A DNA stretch of 64,000 bases from Micromonospora coriariae (GCF_900091455.1 NZ_LT607412.1:4588001-4652000), one strand, 5' to 3'. Positions 8,484 to 17,438 are shown, numbered from the stretch's first letter. Numbers and translations: made by a program. Notes: generated by a model from the letters alone, not told the origin.

Positions 8484-9932
8484 ATGGGCGTGACACGCCG
8501 CGCGAAAATCGTCTGCACTCTTGGACCCGCCACCTCGTCCCCGGAGCGCATCCGGGGTCTCGTCGAGGCCGGCATGAACGTGGCGAGGCTCAACTTCAGC
8601 CACGGCAGCCACGCTGACCACGAGTCGGTCTATCGACTGGTCCGGGAGGCGTCCGAGGCGGCTGGCAAGCCGGTGGCCATCCTCGCCGACCTGCAGGGTC
8701 CCAAGATCCGGCTCGGCAAGTTCGCCGACGGCCCGCACGAGTGGCGCACCGGCGACTCGGTCGTGATCACCGGCGACGACATCATCGGCACCAAGGAGCG
8801 GGTCTCCTGCACGTACCGCAAGCTGCCGCAGGAGGTGAAGCCCGGTGACCGGCTGCTGATCGACGACGGCCGCGTCGCCGTCGAGGTCACCGACGTCACC
8901 GGCAACGACATCCGCTGCCTGGTCACCGAGGGCGGGCCGGTCTCCAACAACAAGGGCGTCTCGCTGCCCAACGTGGCGGTCAGCGTGCCCGCCATGTCGG
9001 AGAAGGACGCCGAGGACCTGCGCTTCTCCCTGGGGCTCGGGGTCGACCTGGTCGCCCTCTCGTTCGTCCGCTCCGCCGAGGACATCAAGCTCGTGCACGG
9101 CATCATGGCCGAGGAGGGCGTGTTCCGCCCGGTGCTGGCCAAGGTGGAGAAGCCGGAGGCGGTGGACCACCTGGAGGCCATCGTGCTGGCCTTCGACGGT
9201 GTGATGGTGGCCCGCGGCGACCTCGGCGTGGAGATGCCGCTGGATGAGGTCCCGCTGGTGCAGAAGCGGGCCGTGCAGCTGTGCCGGGAGAACGCCAAGC
9301 CGGTCATCGTGGCCACCCAGATGCTCGACTCCATGATCGAGAATTCCCGCCCCACCCGGGCGGAGGCCTCCGACGTGGCCAACGCGGTGCTCGACGGCGC
9401 GGACGCGGTGATGCTCTCCGGCGAGACCAGCGTCGGCAAGTACCCGGTGCTGACCGTCAGCACCATGGCCAAGATCGTGACGACCACCGAGGCCGGCTCG
9501 ATCGGCGTGCCCCGGCTGCAGCACGACCCCCGTACGCACGGCGGTGCGCTCACCGTGGCCGCCTCGTCGATCGCCCGGGCCATCAACGCCAAGGCGCTCG
9601 TCGCCTTCTCGCAGACCGGCGACACCGTCCGGCGGCTCTCCCGGCTGCACTGCGACCTCCCGCTGCTGGCCTTCACCCCGGTCCCCGAGGTGCGCAGCCA
9701 GCTCGCCCTGACCTGGGGCGTGGAGACCTTCCTGATGCCGTTCGTGCAGCACACCGACGACATGTTCCGTCAGGTCGACCAGGCGCTGCTCGGCCTCAAC
9801 CGGGCCAACCCGGGCGACTACGTGGTGATCGTGGCGGGCAGCCCGCCCGGCACCCCCGGCTCGACCAACACCCTGCGCGTCCACCAGCTCGGGTCGCTCG
9901 TCGACGCGGCGTCGGCGCGGGCGCTGCAGTGA
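8484..9932 (+). CDS. pyk: Pyruvate kinase
   Basis: 482 residues, normal family length. It transfers phosphate from phosphoenolpyruvate to ADP in the last step of glycolysis. The start is the ATG after AAGGAGAGA, giving MGVTRRAKIVCTLGPA, the conserved N-terminus. Visible motifs include the substrate loop NFSHGSH, the LADLQGPKIRLG strand, the catalytic LAKVEKPEA lysine region, the VARGDLGVEMP metal-binding segment and the ATQMLDSM signature, followed by the allosteric C-domain. Its TGA overlaps the GTG of the thioesterase gene, so the two are translationally coupled. Confidence 0.97.
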   Translation: MGVTRRAKIVCTLGPATSSPERIRGLVEAGMNVARLNFSHGSHADHESVYRLVREASEAAGKPVAILADLQGPKIRLGKFADGPHEWRTGDSVVITGDDIIGTKERVSCTYRKLPQEVKPGDRLLIDDGRVAVEVTDVTGNDIRCLVTEGGPVSNNKGVSLPNVAVSVPAMSEKDAEDLRFSLGLGVDLVALSFVRSAEDIKLVHGIMAEEGVFRPVLAKVEKPEAVDHLEAIVLAFDGVMVARGDLGVEMPLDEVPLVQKRAVQLCRENAKPVIVATQMLDSMIENSRPTRAEASDVANAVLDGADAVMLSGETSVGKYPVLTVSTMAKIVTTTEAGSIGVPRLQHDPRTHGGALTVAASSIARAINAKALVAFSQTGDTVRRLSRLHCDLPLLAFTPVPEVRSQLALTWGVETFLMPFVQHTDDMFRQVDQALLGLNRANPGDYVVIVAGSPPGTPGSTNTLRVHQLGSLVDAASARALQ

Positions 9933-10813
9933 GCGACGGCCGGGTCGCGGTCGGCCAGGCCGCGGTGGACCAGCTGCTGGAGGTCCTGGACCTGGACCCG
10001 ACCGGGGAGATGACCTTCCGGGGGATGAGCCCCCCGGTCGGCCCGCAGCGGGTGTACGGCGGCCAGGTCGCCGGCCAGGCGCTGGTCGCGGCCGGCCGCA
10101 CGGTCGACCCGGAGCGGTTCGTGCACTCCCTGCACGGCTACTTCGTCCGCCCCGGCGACCCGGTCGAGCCGATCGAGTACCAGGTGGAGAACATCCGCGA
10201 CGGCCGGTCCTTCTCGGTCCGCCGCGCGGTGGCGCTGCAGCACGACAAGCCGATCTTCTTCATGTCGGCGTCCTTCCAGCGGGCCGAGGAGGGGTTGGAC
10301 CACCAGGCGCCGGCCCCGCCGGACGTGCCCGCCCCGCAGGACGTGCCGACGATGACGGACCGCCTCTCCCGCTACCCGGAGCGGCTGGGCATCTGGGGTC
10401 AGATCCCGCGCCCGATCGACGTGCGCTACGTCGGCGAGCCCGGCTGGGTCCGTCCCGGTGACCGGCCGGCCGACCCGCACCAGCGGGTCTGGATGCGCAT
10501 CGACGGCAAGCTGCCGGACGATCCGCTGCTGCACGCCTGCGCGCTCACCTACGCCTCGGACCTCACCCTGCTGGATTCGGTGCTCTCCGTGCACGGCGAG
10601 GTGTGGGGCCCGGGCGGGGTGGTCGGTGCGAGCCTCGATCACGCGCTCTGGTTTCACCGGCCGTTCCGGGCCGACGAGTGGTTCCTCTACGACTGCTGGA
10701 GCCCGTCGGCGTCCGGCGCTCGCGGGCTGGCCACCGGCCGGATGTTCACCACCGACGGCCGGCAGATCGCCAGTGCCGTGCAGGAGGGTCTGCTGCGCCG
10801 CGTGGGCGCCTGA
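9929..10813 (+). CDS. tesB: Acyl-CoA thioesterase II
   Basis: 294-residue double-hotdog thioesterase that hydrolyses acyl-CoA to fatty acid and CoA. The GTG start overlaps the pyruvate kinase stop by four bases (GTGA). The first hotdog carries YGGQVAGQAL and the HSLHGYFVRPGDP strand; the second carries the conserved Asp-containing YASDLTLLDSV, the HALWFHRPFRADEW strand and the terminal SAVQEGLLR, whose Gln matches the catalytic Gln of E. coli TesB. Length and architecture are standard. Coupling to pyk is likely a conserved actinobacterial arrangement rather than a pathway link. Confidence 0.93.
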   Translation: MSDGRVAVGQAAVDQLLEVLDLDPTGEMTFRGMSPPVGPQRVYGGQVAGQALVAAGRTVDPERFVHSLHGYFVRPGDPVEPIEYQVENIRDGRSFSVRRAVALQHDKPIFFMSASFQRAEEGLDHQAPAPPDVPAPQDVPTMTDRLSRYPERLGIWGQIPRPIDVRYVGEPGWVRPGDRPADPHQRVWMRIDGKLPDDPLLHACALTYASDLTLLDSVLSVHGEVWGPGGVVGASLDHALWFHRPFRADEWFLYDCWSPSASGARGLATGRMFTTDGRQIASAVQEGLLRRVGA

Positions 10814-10816
10814 AAC

Positions 10817-10875
10817 TGCCGTCGTCCCCGCCGGGCACACACCTGAACACAGGTCGCGTCCGGGCGGGGACGGCT
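10817..10875. terminator. Bidirectional hairpin between tesB and yceI
   Basis: GTCCCCGCC (10824-10832) pairs perfectly with GGCGGGGAC (10863-10871), with extra pairing outside and an inner ACCTG/CAGGT stem. There is no U-tract, as is usual in this GC range. It lies between two convergent genes. Confidence 0.6.
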
Positions 10876-10916
10876 GTCTGACGGGGGCACCGTCGCGCTG
10901 ACGAGCGCGGGCCGGG

Positions 10917-11585
10917 TCAGGGCTGGTGGATGCCCTCACCGGCGATCTCGATCTGCACGGTCTTTCCGACCAGAACGCCGCCACTTTCGAGCGCGACATT
11001 CCAGAGCAGGCCGTAGTCCTCGCGGTTGATTTCCGCCGTCGCGCTGAATCCGAAGATGTTCTGCCCGTAGGGATCGCGCCGAGCGCCGCCGAAATTCACC
11101 TGCAGGTCGACCACCCGGGTGATGCCCTTCACCGTCAACTCACCGGTGAGTACGAATCGTCCGGGTGCCGGGTCCGACTGCGGTGGGAGATTGTGACTTC
11201 TGCCTCGTCCACCGAGTCGATGCTTTCGCAGGCGGGCCCAGTAGAAAATTGGATCCTCGTTGCCCTGCCAGTTGATACCCGTGCTTCGATATTCAAGGGT
11301 GGGATAACGCTCCACGTCGAGGAAGTCGGCACTCTTCAGGTGCGTGTCCCGGTCGGCACTCCCGGTGGTGATGCTCGCCGTCTCGATGGTGGCGGTCACC
11401 GAGGAGAGCAGCGGGTCCTCCGCCACCAGGATCTGTGCGGTCGCCTCGGCGAATTCGCCCCGCACCGGGCTCACCATCATGTGCCGGGACAGGAAACCGA
11501 TCCGCTTGTGCGCCTGATCGAGACGATAGGTGCCGGCGACCGGGATGGTCATGCCATCCCAGGTGCGTGTCGCGATATCGGTCAT
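10917..11585 (-). CDS. YceI-family lipid-binding protein
   Basis: 222-residue YceI/lipocalin-like beta-barrel protein. The start at ATG 11585 (MTDIATRTWDG) is favoured because a purine-rich GGGGGGAAGG run precedes it; the frame is open about 50 codons further but that segment is not family-like. Family features are WDGMTIPVAGTYRLDQAHKRIGF, SADFLDVERYPTLEYRST, and the C-terminal GFSATAEINREDYGL. An insertion of ~20 residues rich in Arg/Gly/Pro (HRLGGRGRSHNLPPQ) interrupts the middle of the barrel. There is no signal peptide, so unlike E. coli YceI it is probably cytoplasmic. Family members bind polyisoprenoids or fatty amides. Confidence 0.88.
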   Translation of the reverse strand: MTDIATRTWDGMTIPVAGTYRLDQAHKRIGFLSRHMMVSPVRGEFAEATAQILVAEDPLLSSVTATIETASITTGSADRDTHLKSADFLDVERYPTLEYRSTGINWQGNEDPIFYWARLRKHRLGGRGRSHNLPPQSDPAPGRFVLTGELTVKGITRVVDLQVNFGGARRDPYGQNIFGFSATAEINREDYGLLWNVALESGGVLVGKTVQIEIAGEGIHQP

Positions 11586-11857
11586 CGTGTTGCCTTCCCC
11601 CCGAGGTGGACCCCGGGTGTTTATCAATGTGCTGATGGAGCCCACGCAAACGGTCAGACACTCGTACTCCCCGCCAAGCATAAGGACGCTTCCGAGCAGC
11701 TTTTCGGGGCCCACCGCACGACGGATCATGAGGCACTCCACACGTCCTGGAATGCCTCCGGTGCGAGACCCGAGCCTGCCGTCTTTTCGTCGATGCGTGG
11801 CCGATCGGCCGAGGGTCGCCCGTCCGGCCGGCTGACCAGCGGGCTAACCTTGCCGAC

Positions 11858-12322
11858 ATGCGCCTCTCCGCCCGGGTCGACTATGCCCTCCGCGCGGCCG
11901 CCGAGCTCGCCGCGACGGCCAGCGGTCCCGGGCGGGGCCGGCCGGTCACGGCCGATCAGATCGCCCGGGCCCAGGAGATTCCGCCGAAGTTCCTGGAGAG
12001 CATCCTGCTCCAGCTGCGCCGGGGTGGCATCGTGCACGCCCAGCGTGGCCCGGAGGGCGGCTACTGGCTGGCCCGTCCCGCCGAGGAGATCTCCCTCGCG
12101 GAGGTTATCCGGGTGATCGACGGGCCCCTCGCGCACGTACGCGGGCAGCGCCCGGAAGCGCTCGGCTATCACGGCCCGGCCAGCGCGCTCCAGGAGGTCT
12201 GGATCGCGCTGCGGGCCAGCGAGCGGGAGATCCTGGAGCTGGTCAGCGTTGGCGACGTGGCCGCGAACACGCTGCCGGCCCGGGTCACCGAGCTGGCCGC
12301 CGACCCGCGCGCCTGGATCTGA
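11858..12322 (+). CDS. Rrf2-family transcriptional regulator without cysteines
   Basis: 154-residue Rrf2 protein. The N-terminal winged helix-turn-helix is clear: LSARVDYALRAAAELA, then the recognition region ADQIARAQEIPPKFLESILLQLRRGG and the wing AQRGPEGGYWLARP. The whole protein contains no cysteine, so it cannot bind the Fe-S cluster of IscR/NsrR and belongs with CymR-like members that sense through a protein or small-molecule partner. It sits directly upstream of a TSUP exporter, a family that often moves sulfite, sulfonates or related compounds, which fits a sulfur-metabolism role. A TCGAC-CAA-GTCGA palindrome in the intervening gap is a plausible target. Confidence 0.9.
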   Translation: MRLSARVDYALRAAAELAATASGPGRGRPVTADQIARAQEIPPKFLESILLQLRRGGIVHAQRGPEGGYWLARPAEEISLAEVIRVIDGPLAHVRGQRPEALGYHGPASALQEVWIALRASEREILELVSVGDVAANTLPARVTELAADPRAWI

Positions 12323-12380
12323 CCGCAGGCGTCCCATCCACCGATCGGGCACTTGACCCGGGCCTCCCCGTGCCGCATTG

Positions 12381-12393
12381 TCGACCAAGTCGA
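12381..12393. promoter_or_regulatory. Inverted repeat, candidate Rrf2 operator
   Basis: Perfect TCGAC-CAA-GTCGA dyad about 30 bases before the TSUP start and just after the rrf2-like gene. Spacing and A/T-containing flanks suit a winged-helix dimer. Assignment to the adjacent Rrf2 protein is inference. Confidence 0.45.
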
Positions 12394-12423
12394 TAGGAGA
12401 TGCCGAAAAGTCAGGGGGCGCTC

Positions 12424-13407
12424 GTGCGCAAGCTGCTGGTCCTCGCTCTGGTCGGGCTCGCCGCGCAGCTGATCGACGGCTCGCTCGGCATGGCGTACGG
12501 GCTGACGTCGTCCACCCTGCTGCTGGTCGCCGGGGTCGCCCCGGCCGCCGCGTCGGCGTCGGTGCACCTGGCCGAGATCGGCACCACGCTCGCCGCCGGG
12601 GTGGCGCACTGGCGGTTCGGCAACGTGGACTGGCGGGTGGTGACCCGCATCGCGCTGCCCGGCGCGATCGGCGCGTTCGCCGGTGCCACGGTGCTCAGCT
12701 CGATCTCCACCGAGTCGGCCGCGCCGTGGATGGCCGGCATTCTCTTCACGCTCGGCGCGTACCTGCTGGTCCGCTTCGCCCGACCGCTGCGTACCGACCG
12801 GGTCGGCGGGCGGCTGCGCGGTCGCTTTCTCGGTCCGCTCGGCCTGGTCGCCGGCTTCGTCGACGCCACCGGCGGCGGTGGCTGGGGTCCGGTCGCCACT
12901 CCGGCGCTGCTGGTCTCCGGCCGTATGGAGCCGCGCAAGGTGATCGGCTCGGTGGACACGGCCGAGTTCGTGGTGGCGGGCGCGGCCAGCGTCGGCTTCC
13001 TGATCGGGCTGGGCAGCGAGGGATTCCTGCTGCCCACCGTCGCCGCGCTGCTCATCGGTGGGCTCGTCGCGGCCCCGCTGGCCGCGTGGCTGGTGCGTAT
13101 CGTGCCGGCCCAACTGCTCGGCGCGGCGGTCGGTGGCGTGATCGTCCTGACCAACGCCCGCACCCTGATCCGGTCCGCCGAGCTGGACGGTCCGGTCCGC
13201 CCCGCGGTATACGCAGTGCTGGCGGCGGGCTGGCTGGCCGCGCTGGTGCTGGCCGTGCGGGCCCTGCGCCGTACCCGCCGGGCCCGCGCCACCGCCGTGC
13301 CCGCGACCGCGAGCGACGCCCCCGCCGCCGGCGTTCCTGCCGCCCCGGCGGCCACCGGCGCCGTCCCGGCCGAGCTCGCCGGCACAGGTACGCCAGCCGC
13401 ACGCTGA
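12424..13407 (+). CDS. TSUP (TauE/SafE) membrane transporter
   Basis: 327-residue polytopic membrane protein of the TauE/SafE family, probable anion/organosulfur exporter. The GTG at 12424 is chosen because CAGGGGG is correctly spaced upstream; the ATG at 12400 is in frame but abuts its AGGAG with no spacer. The two-fold repeat is visible: each half has a helix with a conserved Gly/Asp patch (LIDGSLGMAYG and FVDATGGGGWGPVATPALL). Around eight helices follow, then a ~40-residue Ala/Pro-rich cytoplasmic tail (ATAVPATASDAPAAGVPAA). Probably co-regulated with the upstream Rrf2 gene. Confidence 0.9.
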   Translation: MRKLLVLALVGLAAQLIDGSLGMAYGLTSSTLLLVAGVAPAAASASVHLAEIGTTLAAGVAHWRFGNVDWRVVTRIALPGAIGAFAGATVLSSISTESAAPWMAGILFTLGAYLLVRFARPLRTDRVGGRLRGRFLGPLGLVAGFVDATGGGGWGPVATPALLVSGRMEPRKVIGSVDTAEFVVAGAASVGFLIGLGSEGFLLPTVAALLIGGLVAAPLAAWLVRIVPAQLLGAAVGGVIVLTNARTLIRSAELDGPVRPAVYAVLAAGWLAALVLAVRALRRTRRARATAVPATASDAPAAGVPAAPAATGAVPAELAGTGTPAAR

Positions 13408-13418
13408 CCCCAGCACGC

Positions 13419-13473
13419 TGTTAGGAAGGGACCCTTCCTCTACACGAGGCGTTAATAGGGGGCCCTTCCTTTC
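13419..13473. repeat. Dispersed ~55-bp intergenic repeat, copy 2
   Basis: Begins TGTTAGGAAGGGACCCTTCC and includes GGCGTTAATAGGGGGCCCTT. Same element as 5314-5366, here filling the whole gap between the convergent TSUP and decarboxylase genes and ending on the decarboxylase stop codon. Possible bidirectional terminator. Confidence 0.75.
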
Positions 13474-14908
13474 ACGGGTGGAGCAGCTCGTCGGCGGTGG
13501 TGGTCAAGAGCGTCCACGCCTCGTCGACGTGCCGTTCGGCGGTCTGCGGCGAGCCGACCGCCAGCCGCAACGTGTACCGGCCGGCCACCCGGGTGTGCGT
13601 CAGGTGCACCCGCCCGGTGCCGTTGAGCCGGGCCAGCAACTCGGCGTTGGTGTCGTCGTCGGCGCGCAGCCGGAAGCAGACCAGCGAGAACGGGTGCGCC
13701 GCGGCCAGCTCGAACCGGTCGTCGGCGCGTACCCGGTCGGCGAACCGGGCGGCCAGCGCCACCCCGGAGCGGATGTGCGCGCGCAGCCCTTCGACGCCGT
13801 ACCAGCGCAGCACGAACCACAGCTTCAGGGCCCGGAACCGGCGGCCCAGCGGCACCTGCCAGTCCCGATAGTCGATCACCGCACCGGATTCGCTGGCCGC
13901 GTTGCGCAGGAACTCCGGCAGCACGGTCAGCGCCTCGACCAGCTCCCCGCGGTCGGCCACCCAGAACGCGTCGCAGTCGAAGCCGGTGAGCAGCCACTTG
14001 TGCGGGTCGAAGCAGTACGAATCGGCGTACTCCAGGCCGGTGTGCGACCAGCGCAGCTCCGGGCAGACGGCGGCGGCGCCCGCGTACGCGGCGTCCACGT
14101 GCAGCCAGATCCCGTACTCGGCGCAGATCGCCCCGATCTCCGGCAGCGGGTCGATGGCGGTGGTGGAGGTGGTGCCGATGGTGGCGACCACGATGGCGGG
14201 GATCTCCCCGACGGCCAGGTCGGCCTCGATCGCGGCGCGCAGCGCGGCCGGCCGTAGCGCCAGGGTCTCCGGGTCCGCCTCGATCGGGCGGACTCCGTCG
14301 CTGCCCAGCCCGGCGATCCGCACGGCCTTCTCGATGGAGGAGTGCCCGTGCACGGAGGTGTACGCCCGGTAGCGCCGGTCGATGCCGGCGTCGCGCCAGC
14401 GACCGCCGCTGGCCCGGTGCAGCGCGGCGAGGGTGGCCACCAGGGTCGCCGAGGAGGCTGAATCCTGGATCACCCCGCCGCCGCTGCCGGTCGAGCGGAA
14501 CCGCTGCGGCAGGTCCAGCAACTGGGCCAGCCAGTCCATCATCACGGTCTCCAGCTCGGTGCAGGCCGGGCTGCTGGCCCAGAGCATGCCCTGCACGCCG
14601 AGCCCGGAGCTGACCAGGTCGCCGAGCAGGCTCGGGCCGGAGGTGTTGGCCGGGAAGTAGCCGAAGAAGCCTGGGTGCTGCCAGTGGGTCAACCCCGGTA
14701 CGACTATCGCGTCCAGGTCGGCGAGGACCGCGTCGACCGGCTCGCTGGCGGTGGGCGGGGTGGCCGGCAGGGCGGCCGCCACAGTGCCCGGCGGGTCGGC
14801 CGGAGCGACCGGACGCTGCTCCAGTGTGGCCCAGTAGTCGGCGATCCAGTCGATGACGGCGTGGCCGGCGCGGCGGAACTCGTCGGGGTCCATGTGTGGG
14901 GCGCTCAC
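13472..14908 (-). CDS. Pyridoxal-dependent amino acid decarboxylase (AADC family)
   Basis: 478-residue group II PLP decarboxylase, related to aromatic-L-amino-acid and tyrosine decarboxylases. The PLP Schiff-base Lys is in DPHKWLLTGFDCDAFW; the substrate/PLP His region is HGHSSIEKAVRIAGLG, and the cofactor Asp is in HVDAAYAGAAAVCPE. N-terminal family segment EFRRAGHAVIDWIADYWATLE is intact. The start is GTG 14908 or ATG 14893; the difference is five residues. It would release CO2 from an L-amino acid to give an amine; substrate (Trp, Phe, Tyr, Dopa or other) is not determined. Monocistronic. Confidence 0.92.
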   Translation of the reverse strand: MSAPHMDPDEFRRAGHAVIDWIADYWATLEQRPVAPADPPGTVAAALPATPPTASEPVDAVLADLDAIVVPGLTHWQHPGFFGYFPANTSGPSLLGDLVSSGLGVQGMLWASSPACTELETVMMDWLAQLLDLPQRFRSTGSGGGVIQDSASSATLVATLAALHRASGGRWRDAGIDRRYRAYTSVHGHSSIEKAVRIAGLGSDGVRPIEADPETLALRPAALRAAIEADLAVGEIPAIVVATIGTTSTTAIDPLPEIGAICAEYGIWLHVDAAYAGAAAVCPELRWSHTGLEYADSYCFDPHKWLLTGFDCDAFWVADRGELVEALTVLPEFLRNAASESGAVIDYRDWQVPLGRRFRALKLWFVLRWYGVEGLRAHIRSGVALAARFADRVRADDRFELAAAHPFSLVCFRLRADDDTNAELLARLNGTGRVHLTHTRVAGRYTLRLAVGSPQTAERHVDEAWTLLTTTADELLHP

Positions 14909-14998
14909 CCGGCGAGTTGATCAGGCATCGTCCGCCGGGGCAAGAGTCGGGCGTGACGCGCGGCGGCCGAGTCAGCGACGAGCGTCGATGTTGCGTGG

Positions 14999-15013
14999 TG
15001 GAAAGCGCTTGCC
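14999..15013. promoter_or_regulatory. LacI-type operator upstream of the rhamnogalacturonan lyase
   Basis: GG-N-AAGCGCTT-N-CC dyad with the central CG typical of LacI-family sites, ~155 bases upstream of the lyase ATG in the divergent intergenic region. Suggests carbohydrate-responsive repression by a LacI regulator encoded elsewhere. Confidence 0.6.
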
Positions 15014-15167
15014 CTACGATGCGCCTTGAGCCGGATCCGTGAGTACCCAGGGCGTTCACCCCCCGATCAGATCGCTGTCCGCCGCCGTCGCGCCGGACCG
15101 TCCACCGCGCCCTCCGGGCAGGGCTGGTGGACCGCAGCGGTCACCACCGGATCCCCGGAGGCAGTTC

Positions 15168-17402
15168 ATGCACCAGTCCAGACATCGGTTGATCCTGCTC
15201 GCCGGTACGACCGCCGCCGCCGTCGCGGCCGGCACCCTCGGCACGGTCGTCGCCTCGGCCGCCGCCGCCGGCTGTCGGGTCGACTACCAGGTCACCAACC
15301 AGTGGCAGGGTGGCTTCGGCGCCGCCGTCACCGTCACCAACCTCGGCGACCCCGTCACCGGGTGGAGCCTCACCTGGTCGTACGCCGCCGGCCAGCAGGT
15401 CACCCAGGCGTGGAACGCAGCCGTCACCCAGACCGGCGCCCAGGTCACCGCGCGCAACGTCGACCACAACGCCGCCATCGCCACCAACGGCACAGCGGCC
15501 TTCGGCTTCAACGGCTCGTGGACCGGCGGCAACCCGGCGCCGGCCAGCTTCGCGCTCAACGGCGCCACCTGCACCGGCGCCGTACCCACCGCCGGCCCGA
15601 CCACCACACCGCCGAGCACCCCACCCCCCACCACCGCGCCGCCGCCCTCGGCCGGAGCGGTGCAGATGGAGGATCTGGACCGGGGGCTGATCAGCGTCCG
15701 CTCCGGCAGCGGCAACCTGGTCTCCTGGCGGTTGCTCGGCACCGAGACCTCCGGCGTGGCGTTCAACCTCTACCGGGGCTCCACCAGGGTCAACGCCAGC
15801 CCGATCACCGGCGCCACCAGCTACCTCGACAGCGGTGCGGCGGCCGGCTCGGCGTACACCGTGCGCGCGGTGGTGGGCGGCGCCGAGCAGGCGGCCTCGG
15901 CGCCGGCGCTGCAGTTCCGCGACGGCTACCTGGACGTGCCGTTGCAGGTCCCGGCCGGTGGCAGCACCCCCACAGGCGAGAACTACACCTACAGCGCCAG
16001 CGACGCCTCCGTCGGCGACCTCGACGGTGACGGCAGCTACGAGATCGTGCTCAAGTGGGAGCCGTCGAACGCCAAGGACAACTCCCAGTCCGGCTACACC
16101 GGCAGCGTGTACGTCGACGCCTACACCCTCGCCGGCGCCCGGTTGTGGCGCGTCGACCTGGGCCGCAACATCCGCGCCGGGGCCCACTACACCCAGTTCC
16201 AGGTGTACGACTACGACGGCGACGGGCGCGCCGAGGTGGCCATGAAGACCGCCGACGGCACCCGCTCCGGCACCGGGCAGGTGATCGGATCCGCGTCGGC
16301 CGACCACCGCAACTCCAGCGGCTACGTGCTGGCCGGCCCGGAGTACCTGACCATGTTCGACGGCCGCACCGGCGCGATCCTCTCCACCGTCGGCTACGAC
16401 CCGCCGCGCGGCACCGTGTCGTCCTGGGGTGACTCGTACGGCAACCGGGTGGACCGGTTCCTCGCCGGCACCGCCTACCTGGACGGGCAGCGCCCCTCGC
16501 TGATCATGGCACGGGGCTACTACACCCGCGCGGTGATCGCGGCCTGGGACTTCCGCGACGGCACGCTGCGCAGGCGCTGGACGTTCGACTCCAACGCCTC
16601 CGGCAACGGCGCCGCCGCCGGTCAGGGCAACCATCAGCTCTCCGTCGCCGACGTCGACGGCGACGGCCGCCAGGAGATCGTCTACGGCGCAGCCACCATC
16701 GACGACAACGGACGCCTGCTCTACTCGACGGGCAACGGGCACGGCGACGCCCTGCACGTCGGTGACCTCGACCCGAGCCGCCCCGGGCTGGAGGTGTTCA
16801 AGGTCGACGAGGACGCCAGCAAGCCCAGCTCCTGGTTCGCCGACGCCCGCACCGGCCAGATCCTCTGGTCCACGCCGGCCTCCGGCGACAACGGCCGGGG
16901 CGTCTCCGCGGACATCTGGGCGGGCAGCCCCGGCGCGGAGTCGTGGTCGTCGGCGGTCGCCGGGTTGGCCGACACCCGGGGGCGCAACGTCGGCCGCAAG
17001 CCGTCGTCGGCGAACTTCCTCGCCTGGTGGGACGGCGACCCGGTGCGGGAGCTGCTCGACGGCACGAAGATCGACAAGTACGGCACCGGCGGTGACACCC
17101 GGCTGCTCAGCGGCAGCGGGGTGTCGGCCAACAACGGCACCAAGTCCACACCGGCGCTGTCCGGCGACATCCTCGGCGACTGGCGCGAGGAGGTGATCTG
17201 GCGGACCACCGACAGCCGGGCACTGCGCGTCTACAGCACGCCCATCGCGACCAGCACCCGGATCCACACCCTGATGCACGACCCGCAGTACCGGGTGGCG
17301 ATCGCCTGGCAGAACACCGCCTACAACCAGCCGCCGCACCCGGGGTTCTTCCTCGGCGACCAGATGGCGAACCCGCCCACCCCGAACATCTACCTACGCT
17401 GA
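15168..17402 (+). CDS. Secreted CBM2-linked PL11 rhamnogalacturonan lyase
   Basis: 744-residue secreted pectinase. ATG 15168 follows GGAGGCAG. A signal peptide (MHQSRHRLILLAGTTAAAVA...ASAAAAG) leads into an N-terminal CBM2 (~residues 33-135: CRVDYQVTNQWQGGF, WSLTWSY, NGSWTGGNPAPASF), then a Pro/Thr linker (TTTPPSTPPPTTAPPP), then the PL11 catalytic domain to the C-terminus. The latter shows an eight-bladed propeller with Ca-binding DxDxDG loops (GDLDGDGSYE, YDYDGDGRAE, ADVDGDGRQE) and the conserved ending of the family. It would cleave the rhamnogalacturonan I backbone by beta-elimination, with the CBM2 anchoring to cellulose in plant walls. A LacI-type operator lies upstream. Confidence 0.93.
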   Translation: MHQSRHRLILLAGTTAAAVAAGTLGTVVASAAAAGCRVDYQVTNQWQGGFGAAVTVTNLGDPVTGWSLTWSYAAGQQVTQAWNAAVTQTGAQVTARNVDHNAAIATNGTAAFGFNGSWTGGNPAPASFALNGATCTGAVPTAGPTTTPPSTPPPTTAPPPSAGAVQMEDLDRGLISVRSGSGNLVSWRLLGTETSGVAFNLYRGSTRVNASPITGATSYLDSGAAAGSAYTVRAVVGGAEQAASAPALQFRDGYLDVPLQVPAGGSTPTGENYTYSASDASVGDLDGDGSYEIVLKWEPSNAKDNSQSGYTGSVYVDAYTLAGARLWRVDLGRNIRAGAHYTQFQVYDYDGDGRAEVAMKTADGTRSGTGQVIGSASADHRNSSGYVLAGPEYLTMFDGRTGAILSTVGYDPPRGTVSSWGDSYGNRVDRFLAGTAYLDGQRPSLIMARGYYTRAVIAAWDFRDGTLRRRWTFDSNASGNGAAAGQGNHQLSVADVDGDGRQEIVYGAATIDDNGRLLYSTGNGHGDALHVGDLDPSRPGLEVFKVDEDASKPSSWFADARTGQILWSTPASGDNGRGVSADIWAGSPGAESWSSAVAGLADTRGRNVGRKPSSANFLAWWDGDPVRELLDGTKIDKYGTGGDTRLLSGSGVSANNGTKSTPALSGDILGDWREEVIWRTTDSRALRVYSTPIATSTRIHTLMHDPQYRVAIAWQNTAYNQPPHPGFFLGDQMANPPTPNIYLR

Positions 17403-17408
17403 TCCGAC

Positions 17409-17438
17409 CCCTGGCGGACCCGAGTGGGGCCGCCAGGG
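17409..17438. terminator. Hairpin after the rhamnogalacturonan lyase
   Basis: CCCTGGCGG (17409-17417) pairs perfectly with CCGCCAGGG (17430-17438) around a 12-base loop, seven bases after the stop. No U-tract. Confidence 0.65.

Noticed and set aside
11586..11741. N-terminal extension of the YceI gene to 11741
   Set aside because: The added ~52 residues are unlike YceI proteins and a good SD precedes the ATG at 11585.
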